DNA of 64,000 nucleotides from CAILKP01 sp038231815 (GTDB lineage Bacteria > Planctomycetota > Phycisphaerae > Phycisphaerales > UBA1924): assembly GCA_038231815.1 (NCBI GenBank), contig JBBRKQ010000003.1, positions 1 to 64,000 of the forward strand, written 5' to 3'. Of the stretch, positions 36,678 to 43,235 are shown in pieces. The notes under the pieces were generated by a model, which did no database searches, had not been told where the DNA came from, and saw nothing but the letters and a program-made list of their open reading frames with translations. How positions within the stretch are numbered: position 1 is the stretch's first letter; every line of letters starts with the position of its first letter. The position numbers and the translations under genes are program-made.

Positions 36678-36971
36678 ATGAACAGACCTTTGCGACTGCG
36701 GCATGGAGCCCTCCGGCTCCCGATTGTTGAGGTGGAGTTCGCGATCCGGGTTATGAAAGACCCCAAGTTCCGAACGACCCTCGTTGGTGATCGGCGTCAG
36801 ATCGTCGATACGGCTCTGCGAATCCTCGATGAGGCCAAGCAGGACCAGATCGACGGCCAGTTTGAGTTGGATGAACGGCACATCCGCGTGGCGCTCTTGG
36901 CCATCGGTGTGACTCAGGCGTGGATGCACGACCTGTTGTTCTTCCGGCTTGAAGACGACGAACAGAACTAA
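36678..36971 (+). CDS. 97-residue protein of unknown family, first gene of the retron-like cassette
   Basis: The ATG at 36678 has a strong Shine-Dalgarno sequence (AAGGAG, seven bases upstream). The protein begins MNRPLRLRHGALRLPIVEVE and is predicted mainly helical, with mixed charge (ILDEAKQDQIDGQFELDERH) and an acidic tail (LEDDEQN). No membrane segment and no known motif were seen. It ends 24 bases before the XRE gene, so the two are probably co-transcribed. It could be the toxic effector or an accessory factor of the retron-like system. The family is not recognised. Confidence 0.75.
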   Translation: MNRPLRLRHGALRLPIVEVEFAIRVMKDPKFRTTLVGDRRQIVDTALRILDEAKQDQIDGQFELDERHIRVALLAIGVTQAWMHDLLFFRLEDDEQN

Positions 36972-36995
36972 ACCCCCTTTTTATGAGATTCACGA

Positions 36996-37313
36996 ATGCT
37001 TGCAGTCGGCAGAGCAATTCGAACGTTGAGAGCCCGCAAGGGCATAAGCCAGAAAGAACTGGCCGAGCGCGCGGAGATTACGCCTTCATTCCTGAGCCTC
37101 GTTGAGGGCGACCGGCGCGACGCGAGTATCAAGGTCATCGAGCGCATCGCCGCGGCGCTCGAAGTATCTCCCGAAGTCCTCATCTGGGAGGCTGTCGAGC
37201 TTCCCGGCAATCTGAACGCGCAGGACCGCCGCTTGTGCGAGCTTGCGAAAATCATTGTCCGTGGGGTGTACGAAAATGCGGCAGGAGCCGGAGACGTTTC
37301 GACGCCCGCTTGA
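36996..37313 (+). CDS. XRE/Cro-family helix-turn-helix protein
   Basis: 105 residues. A Cro/C1-type helix-turn-helix domain spans residues ~1-65: VGRAIRTLRARKGISQKELA, then TPSFLSLVEGDRR and IERIAAALEVSPEVLIWEAV. It is followed by ~40 residues (GNLNAQDRRLCELAKIIV) and a short tail. The last 38 bases overlap the start of the reverse-transcriptase gene, so the two are translationally linked. The protein may repress the cassette through the inverted repeat at 36282-36313. Retrons with an HTH partner exist as a described group (I recall type VI), so it could also act as the effector or antitoxin. Confidence 0.88.
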   Translation: MLAVGRAIRTLRARKGISQKELAERAEITPSFLSLVEGDRRDASIKVIERIAAALEVSPEVLIWEAVELPGNLNAQDRRLCELAKIIVRGVYENAAGAGDVSTPA

Positions 37314-38235
37314 GCCGCGCGTCGTCACGATCCAACAACTTGCGGCCTTGCTGAAACTGCCCGTCAACAAACTGGAACGGCTGGTAGTGGATGCGCCGTC
37401 ACTCTACACGAGTTTTGACGTGCCCAAGCCCAACGGCACCAAACGCACGATTCGCCCGCCGAAGCCCGTTCTCCGGGAAGTGCAACGCACGCTCCTCGAT
37501 ATTCTGCAAGGGTGCATCCGCTACCCGCGATGGATGATGGGCAGCGTGCCCAAGCGGTCGATCTTTGAGCACGCGAAACCCCATGTCGGTCGGAAGATGG
37601 TCGCGACGTTCGATGTCAAAGCGTTCTATCCCAGCACCACGCCCGCGATGGTGCGGCCCGTTCTCGAACGGTTTGGCCTTGGCGACGCTGCGGCGGAAGC
37701 CGTGCTGCAGCTCGTTACCAAAGACGATCAGTTGCCACAAGGCGGCCCGACGAGCGGGTTCTTGGCCAATCTCGCACTCGAACCAGCCGACCGGCGCATC
37801 GACGCACTTTGCCGGAAGCACAACTTGGCCTTCACGCGCTACGTCGATGACATGGCGATTTCAGGCGACAGGGATTTGACGCAGTTCCAAGGGACGATCA
37901 TCAAGGCGGTCAATGACTGCGGCTATGCCATCGCGCCGGAGAAGATCCGCTACATGGGCCGCGACGTGCCACAGGTGGTGACGAAACTCTGCGTGAACGA
38001 CAAACTGCGCCCGACGCGAGAGTTCATGGCGAGCGTGAAGGCCGAGATTTGGGAATGCCTCAACGCGGGCGCAGCGACTGTCGCTGCCGAGCGCGGCGTG
38101 CAGTTGCGCAATCTCAAGAACAGTCTCACCGGCAAGGTCTCGCACATCCGCGGCGCGGATTTGGAGGAAGGCAGGAATCTGCGGGGCATGTTGTGCGGGG
38201 TTGACTGGATGACTATCCAGGCCAAGCAAGCCTAA
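37276..38235 (+). CDS. Retron-type reverse transcriptase
   Basis: 319 residues from the ATG at 37276; a TTG at 37243 would add 11. RT motifs run in order: the FDVPKPNGTKRTIRPP fingers, the X-region motif H99-A-K-P-H103 (an NAxxH variant with His for Asn), motif A FDVKAFYPS (D113), the QGGPTSGFLANL motif (155-166), the catalytic Y189-V-D-D192 box, and VVTKLCVN (234-241) at the place of the retron VTG motif (VTK here). This combination points to retron RTs rather than group II intron or DGR enzymes. No maturase, endonuclease or avd gene is present. It would make msDNA from the upstream RNA. Confidence 0.88.
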   Translation: MRQEPETFRRPLEPRVVTIQQLAALLKLPVNKLERLVVDAPSLYTSFDVPKPNGTKRTIRPPKPVLREVQRTLLDILQGCIRYPRWMMGSVPKRSIFEHAKPHVGRKMVATFDVKAFYPSTTPAMVRPVLERFGLGDAAAEAVLQLVTKDDQLPQGGPTSGFLANLALEPADRRIDALCRKHNLAFTRYVDDMAISGDRDLTQFQGTIIKAVNDCGYAIAPEKIRYMGRDVPQVVTKLCVNDKLRPTREFMASVKAEIWECLNAGAATVAAERGVQLRNLKNSLTGKVSHIRGADLEEGRNLRGMLCGVDWMTIQAKQA

Positions 38236-38327
38236 AATTAGTGCGACGCTTCGGCAGGCAGGTGTTCTGCGGCATTCCACCCCCCGGCACCCCCACACCC
38301 CACCCCCACCCACGCCGTTGCTCTCTG

Positions 38328-38579
38328 TCACGCGGCGGGCGGGGGCTGGTTGGTTGGGGCCGTGCGGGAGATCGTGTGCCAGGTGCGTCGGCCGCACTGG
38401 GGGCAGCGCGTGAGCCAGTGCGCTGTGCCCGCGGCCTTGGTGCGGATGCCGCCCGCCTCCCACAGCGATCGGGCACGCTTGCAGCGGCAGCGCACCATCC
38501 ACACGTGCGACTCGGCCTCGATCACGGCGAACCACGAGCGCGGCAGGATCTTGTAGAGCGTTCGTTGGCGCGTGTTCAT
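38328..38579 (-). CDS. Small zinc-ribbon protein (intact copy)
   Basis: 83 residues. The central part has CRCKRARSLWEAGG and, twenty residues on, RCPQCGRRTWHTI. The Cys pairs CxC and CxxC could hold one zinc ion. It resembles short ribbon proteins found in mobile DNA and phages. A second, frameshifted copy lies at 42844-43133, so the pair brackets the STAND-ATPase module. It is convergent with the RT gene. The DNA-binding or RNA-binding role is inferred only. Confidence 0.65.
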   Translation of the reverse strand: MNTRQRTLYKILPRSWFAVIEAESHVWMVRCRCKRARSLWEAGGIRTKAAGTAHWLTRCPQCGRRTWHTISRTAPTNQPPPAA

Positions 38580-38621
38580 GGCAAAGGGTTCTGAATGCGG
38601 GCGGTGCTGATGCGGTGTGCG

Positions 38622-39515
38622 TTACGCCGAGGGGGTCTTGGATGCCTCAGTTGCGACGGGGGATCCTCGCTCATCGAGCCCCGCGAGCAGTGCGTGTTTG
38701 CGCTCGGGGTCGAGCAGCAGGTTTTCGTGCAGTTCGCGTGAGCCGCCGTTGAAGGAGAACATCCCGCCGGTGCTGGGCACTGTCACCGAGAAGACCATCA
38801 GCTCTCCGCAGTCTTTGCACGCATTGGCCGTGAACACGACGGGTCTGGAACGGGCGGCCGAGGGTTCGGGATCGGCAGCGACAAGGTCGCCGATGGTCTG
38901 GGCATTTTTCATGCGCCGAAGGCCTGCGGGGCTGACCTTCGCGACGGTGCGCTTCCAGAGCTGCTTGCTGGCGCGCTTCCCGCAGCGCTCGCAGAAAGGC
39001 TCACGCGAGGCGGACATGCCCGCGAGGCTGCCAAGCCCTAGAAACAACATCGCCTCGATGCCCCAGTAGCCGGCGAGCTCCCACCCGCTCACGGTGCGCT
39101 TTGAGGCATAGGTGCTGCGGGCGGTCTGGACGCCCTGAGTCAGGCGCCAGAGTGTGTTGTCCACGAGGTCCGCAGGCGCACCGGCGCGCACGGCGCGGGC
39201 GCCGGCGAGCGTCTGTGATGTGGCGAGAAAGAGCATCGCGGCGGTCACGCCCACCCCCACGCCGAGCGATGCGTTGCGTAAGCGGGAGAGCAGCGTGGCG
39301 ACGTACACGATCGTTCCGAACACGCCTGCGGATATGAACACAAAGAACGAGATTTGGCGACTCTTCAGCAGCAGGGGCAGGATCTCCTGATAGCCCGCGG
39401 CGGCGAGAAAGGCCAAGACGCAAGCGATCACAGCGCACGGCACCAGCCGTTTCGAGCAGCTCCCAGAGGGCTTGTAGCAGACCAGGAGAAGGGCTCGGCC
39501 AGCGGCGGTGATCAT
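38622..39515 (-). CDS. Membrane protein with C-terminal zinc-ribbon-like Cys pairs
   Basis: 297 residues. Four hydrophobic segments lie in the first ~170 residues (CAVIACVLAFLAAAGY, ISFFVFISAGVFGTIVYVAT, VGVGVTAAMLFLATSQTLA, WGIEAMLFLGLGSLAG). A cytoplasmic-type tail follows, with two Cys pairs, FCERCGKR (about 172) and ACKDCGEL (about 232), that could form one zinc ribbon. No family was recognised. It is on the same strand as the STAND module and 490 bases downstream of it. It could be part of the same island. Confidence 0.65.
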   Translation of the reverse strand: MITAAGRALLLVCYKPSGSCSKRLVPCAVIACVLAFLAAAGYQEILPLLLKSRQISFFVFISAGVFGTIVYVATLLSRLRNASLGVGVGVTAAMLFLATSQTLAGARAVRAGAPADLVDNTLWRLTQGVQTARSTYASKRTVSGWELAGYWGIEAMLFLGLGSLAGMSASREPFCERCGKRASKQLWKRTVAKVSPAGLRRMKNAQTIGDLVAADPEPSAARSRPVVFTANACKDCGELMVFSVTVPSTGGMFSFNGGSRELHENLLLDPERKHALLAGLDERGSPVATEASKTPSA

Positions 39516-40004
39516 CGCTCATCCTTGACAGGATAGTTAATAGATGCAAAACTCTTGAGGTCGCCCGGGCGCTTTGTCTCATTCTACGCGACGAAGTTAC
39601 GCACCGGCGTTGATGCTGGCTTTGGTTTGGTGGAACATGGCCAAGGCCAGCACATCGTTGGGTTGTGCGTCGAGAAACAGGATTGTGGCCGGGGTGCCGG
39701 AATGGACTTGCGAGGGCGACGAGGGCGGGGGGACGGTGGAGGGAGGCCGGTCAGCGCGGGGGCGGCCCGCGGCCTCGCCGAGCTCGCGGCGAGGTCCCGC
39801 GGGCGGACAAGTCCTGCGGATGGCCGTGCAAGGCGAGGGGCCGATCGGACAGGTGGGTTGGACGGTCGGACAAGTGCATCGGACGGCCGGCCGGGTGGGC
39901 TGGCGGGTCGCGGGCCAGCGCGGCTCCGGGGCGGGCAGCGGCGCGGCGAGCGCGGAGCGCGGCCCGGCGGGCGTGGCCCACCGCTCGGCGGGGAGGGGGA
40001 CGGG
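39516..40004. other. GC-rich gap downstream of the NB-ARC gene
   Basis: About 490 bases of very GC-rich sequence with no convincing gene. It contains the 21-bp repeat array at 39804-39908 and GCGGCGCGGCGAGCGCGG-like low complexity around 39935. No clear terminator was seen. Confidence 0.35.
39804..39908. repeat. Second array of 21-bp degenerate tandem repeats, five units
   Basis: Five consecutive 21-base units, most beginning CGGACAAG or CGGACAGG (units 1, 3 and 4 are best conserved; 2 and 5 are degenerate). The period equals that of the array at 36003-36149, and both contain TCGGA at a fixed place, though the units differ elsewhere. It lies about 95 bases past the NB-ARC stop codon. Confidence 0.65.
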
Positions 40005-42371
40005 CTACTGGCCGCAGCCGACGATCTGCATCCACTTGCGGACGGTCTTCACGGTGGGGTGGTTCTCATCGAAGTGCTTGAGGAGGATGCCCAGGGCCTT
40101 CTTGAAGTTGGCGCAGGCCGCGGCGCGGTCGCCCTCACCCTTGCAGATGTGGGCCAGGTTGTTGTAACTGGTCGCGAAGTTGGGGTGGTCCGGGGCGAAG
40201 TGCTTGGACCAGATCGCGATGGCTCTCTCCATGCTCGCCCGCGCCCCCGGCAGCTCGCCTTGGGCCTGCTGGATCAGCGCGAGATTGTTGTAGTTGCTCG
40301 CGACCGAGGGATGGTCTGAGGAGAAGTACATGGACTGAACTGTTATAGCACGATCAATGCTGGTCCGCGCCGCTGCGAGTTCGCTTTTCGCCTTGGCGAA
40401 CTCGCGCTGAGAGTTGTACCTCTCGCCAAGGTCTTTCTGGATCAACGCAAGGTTGGAGTAGCTGATCGCGAAGCGGCGATCGTCAGGGGCGAGGTGCTTG
40501 GACTCAATGGCGATTGCAGACTCAATATTCGTCTTGGCTCCGGTGAGGTCACCCTCGGCCTGCTTGATCGCCGCCAAGAAGCTATAGCGGTACGCGAAGG
40601 TCAAATGGTCTGGGGGGAAGTGCTTGGAATCAATTGCTATAGCCCGCACGATGCTCGCACGCCCCGCCGGCAGGTTTCCTTGGTCTTTCTGGATCATCGC
40701 CAGGCTGGCATAGCAAATGGCGAGATCAGGGTCCCCGATGGCCGCTGCGATCATGTCCTCGTTGTTCGCCGTGACCTGCAGGCATGCCGCGCCCTCTTGA
40801 TACCGACCAAGCAATCGAAGAACTGTGGCCAGCCACCCGCCGACCTGCACCGCGAGGCCGGGATGGCCAGCCTTCCAAAGGGCCTTGCAAGTTTCAGCCA
40901 GCGGCGTTAGTTCCCAGCGCAGGCTCCGGTCGGTGAGGGCGGCGGGGTCGTTCATTTCCCGGTCGCTGCCGTCGGGGTTGGTGCCGATGATGGTCGCCTG
41001 TCGCGCGGCTGCGCAGGCGGCGATGGTGCGGAGGAGCGCGGTGTGCTGGGCCTTTCGCTCCGCTGCGCCTTCCCCACCCGCCTCGGCCCGCTCATTCACC
41101 CGGGCGTGCCAGAGGCGGTGCAGGCTCAGGAGTTTGCCCGCTTCGCCGCCGGGGAGCAGGATGTCCAGTCGGTCGAGATGGTGCAGCACCAATTGCGCGG
41201 GGCTCAGCGGGTCGTCGGGGTCGGCGGGGAGCGGGATGTGCAGCGGGTCGGGCGTGCCATCGTCGCTCGTCGCGGTGCGGGCCGCATCCGCTTCGAGCAG
41301 GGTTTCGAGCCAGCGCGCCGGGGCGAGGTCATGCGGCAAGATCGCGGCGTATTCGACCGCGCGTTTTTCCGCTGGGGGCAAGGCTGCGAAAGCATCGTCG
41401 ATCACGCGCAGAGTGCGGCGGTGGGCCGGTAGCGTCTCCTTGTTGAGTCCGAGTTGCTCCGCGACGCCCGGTTTCACATCGGGCAACTCCGCCACCGGCG
41501 TGTTCCGCAGGCCTCGCAGGTTCTTGCCGTCGCCCTCCCAATAGTCCTTCCACGCGATGTGCGGCTTGAGGTTCATGTACGCCGCGACGGCCGCGACGGC
41601 AACCGCCAGCCCGCCCAGCCAGTCATTGATCGCGTCGGCGACGGCATCCTCCGGCAGCGCGGCGGGGAGGGCGGCCCGCATGGCCGCGTCCTTCTCTTTG
41701 CTCTGTCGCTCGGTGCAGAAGGCCGCGAAGACCGCGCGGGCTTCGTCATTGGTCAGTCGGCCGATCTGGATGGCGTCGGCGGTGGCGATCTCATCATCAC
41801 GCGTGGTGAGCAGCACGCGGCAGGCCCCACGCGGCACGAGGCCGCCGGTGAGCATCGCGTCCCACTTCGCCTTGCTGGCGATGTTGTCGAGGATGAGCAG
41901 GCTCGGCTCGCCGCTATTCAGCACCCGCGAAACCTCGGCGGCATCGGCGGCGGGATCGTTCTTGCTGGTGAGCCCGAGCGGCTCGACCAGCGAGGCGAGG
42001 CCCGTGAGAAGATCGCCAAATTCCATCGGCAGGAAGAACCGCCCGCCGGGGTAGTGCGAGTTGTATTGGTGGGCGTAGAGGATGGCCGCGACGGTTTTGC
42101 CATAGCCGCCCATGGCGCGGGTGACGGCCTGGCGGATGACAACCTCATCGGGCTTGGCGGAGAGGGCGGCGTGGATTTTCGCTGTGATGTTCTTGCGCGG
42201 GATGAAGGTCGGCGATGGGGTCGGGACGGTGGAGATGATGGCGGGTCTGGCGGGAGTCGTGCCGCCAAGCGTGATGTTCATGTTGCCGCCAACGCTCACC
42301 GACCCGGCGTCGAGCTTGACGACGTTCCCGCCCGCGTCGATCACCCCGGGTGTCGGCTTGTCGTTCCCCAT
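40005..42371 (-). CDS. NB-ARC/STAND NTPase with C-terminal TPR repeats
   Basis: 788 residues. The first ~45 are beta-prone (GNVVKLDAGSVSVGGNMNIT). The NB-ARC domain follows with P-loop G88-G-Y-G-K-T93, Walker B LLILDN (158-163), the VLLTTRD sensor (186-192) and ARC-type helices. From about residue 555 come at least five tetratricopeptide units of the kinesin-light-chain type (SYNNLAHICKGEGDRAAACA). This is the layout of bacterial STAND proteins that sense a trigger through repeats and switch on an effector. It starts 6 bases after the small partner gene, whose end supplies a GGGGGAGG ribosome-binding site. Similar NTPases are known in antiphage defence. The trigger is unknown. Confidence 0.88.
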   Translation of the reverse strand: MGNDKPTPGVIDAGGNVVKLDAGSVSVGGNMNITLGGTTPARPAIISTVPTPSPTFIPRKNITAKIHAALSAKPDEVVIRQAVTRAMGGYGKTVAAILYAHQYNSHYPGGRFFLPMEFGDLLTGLASLVEPLGLTSKNDPAADAAEVSRVLNSGEPSLLILDNIASKAKWDAMLTGGLVPRGACRVLLTTRDDEIATADAIQIGRLTNDEARAVFAAFCTERQSKEKDAAMRAALPAALPEDAVADAINDWLGGLAVAVAAVAAYMNLKPHIAWKDYWEGDGKNLRGLRNTPVAELPDVKPGVAEQLGLNKETLPAHRRTLRVIDDAFAALPPAEKRAVEYAAILPHDLAPARWLETLLEADAARTATSDDGTPDPLHIPLPADPDDPLSPAQLVLHHLDRLDILLPGGEAGKLLSLHRLWHARVNERAEAGGEGAAERKAQHTALLRTIAACAAARQATIIGTNPDGSDREMNDPAALTDRSLRWELTPLAETCKALWKAGHPGLAVQVGGWLATVLRLLGRYQEGAACLQVTANNEDMIAAAIGDPDLAICYASLAMIQKDQGNLPAGRASIVRAIAIDSKHFPPDHLTFAYRYSFLAAIKQAEGDLTGAKTNIESAIAIESKHLAPDDRRFAISYSNLALIQKDLGERYNSQREFAKAKSELAAARTSIDRAITVQSMYFSSDHPSVASNYNNLALIQQAQGELPGARASMERAIAIWSKHFAPDHPNFATSYNNLAHICKGEGDRAAACANFKKALGILLKHFDENHPTVKTVRKWMQIVGCGQ

Positions 42372-42377
42372 GGCGAC

Positions 42378-42752
42378 TCAACCTCCCCCAATATTCATGT
42401 CGTGTTGCGCGGTTATGTCCTTGGCCTGAACGGTCACGACCTTTCCGCCTGCGGTGATCGGCCCCGTGGTGTTGGTGATGTTTATGGTGACCTTCGAGAC
42501 CAGTTGCGAAGCCGCGCCGGCGTTGGCGGACTTCAGCTCGGCGACGATCTTTTCGACGGCCGCCGTATTCGCCGCCAGTGTGGTCGCCACCGCCGTCGCC
42601 AGATCCTCGGTCGCGGGTTCTTTGATCCACCCCAGCCACCCCTTGACCTTTGTCCAAGTTTGCCGAGCGGCGTCCGTCGCGACCGCCTTCGCGGCATCGA
42701 GAGCGAGGGTCACGACAGCGGTGGTGACGGCGGCAAGCGTGATTGGTTCCAT
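42378..42752 (-). CDS. Small STAND-associated protein, possible effector or adaptor
   Basis: 124 residues, with a strong AAGGAG before the ATG. The N-terminus is hydrophobic-helical (ITLAAVTTAVVTLALDAAKA). It is followed by an ARQTWTKVKGWLGW segment, a helical middle, and a beta-type tail (VTVQAKDITAQHDMNIGGG). The tail resembles the first residues of the NB-ARC protein next door (GNMNITLGG). Short proteins of this shape lie upstream of NB-ARC/TPR genes in other bacteria, and effector-associated domains are described for them. The family is not proven here. It is the first gene of the two-gene operon. Confidence 0.75.
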   Translation of the reverse strand: MEPITLAAVTTAVVTLALDAAKAVATDAARQTWTKVKGWLGWIKEPATEDLATAVATTLAANTAAVEKIVAELKSANAGAASQLVSKVTINITNTTGPITAGGKVVTVQAKDITAQHDMNIGGG

Positions 42753-42843
42753 AGAGAGCTCCTTTTACCTCATTCACTACAGCGTCGGCGGCGAAGAAAC
42801 GTGGGACAACGCCCTTGTGGCCGTTGGGATCCACGACCGCCAC

Positions 42844-43133
42844 GCACCCCCACACCCCCACACCACCCGCGACGGTGCTGCCTGTCACGCGGTGGGCGGG
42901 GCCCAGTCGGTTGGGGCTGTGCGGGAGATCGTGTGCCAGATGCGTCGGCCGCACTGGGGGCAGCGCGTGAGCCAGTGCGCTGTGCCCCCAACGCTTTGGT
43001 GCAGGTGCCGCCCGCCTCCGGCAGCGATCTGGCAAGCCCGCACCGGCTGCCCATTATGTACTGGTTAAACTCGGCCTCGATCCCGGCAAACCACCGTTCG
43101 AACCAACGGTTTGGCATCACGTCACAACCCATT
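42844..43133 (-). pseudogene. Frameshifted second copy of the zinc-ribbon gene
   Basis: The plus strand here matches 38300-38570 closely over the core (GGGAGATCGTGTGCCAGATG and the CGCACTGGGGGCAGCGCGTG run). The reading frame is shifted by two extra bases near 42985-42995, so the CPQCG half is no longer in frame with the N-terminal half. The N-terminal half also lacks the first Cys pair as spaced in the intact copy. It lies just upstream of the STAND operon. Confidence 0.65.
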
Positions 43134-43171
43134 CTCCCCCTCTGACAGCTCGTTTCGGGGCGGTCTCACCG

Positions 43172-43202
43172 TATTTGGCCATTTCAAAATTTGGCCATTT
43201 GG
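43172..43202. repeat. TTTGGCCATTT units upstream of purD
   Basis: Two copies of TATTTGGCCATTTCAAAA / AATTTGGCCATTTGG, 34 bases before the purD start. The same unit as upstream of ruvB and at 59149. Confidence 0.65.
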
Positions 43203-43235
43203 TAATTCGCTTTCCCCGCCGTAAACTCTCCCCTT

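Noticed and set aside
37276..38235. Group II intron or diversity-generating retroelement RT
   Set aside because: No maturase X domain, HNH endonuclease, avd gene or template/variable repeat pair was seen, and the retron-type motifs fit better.
42770..43132. A 120-codon minus-strand gene upstream of the STAND operon
   Set aside because: It matches the zinc-ribbon gene in DNA but goes out of frame midway; called a pseudogene instead.
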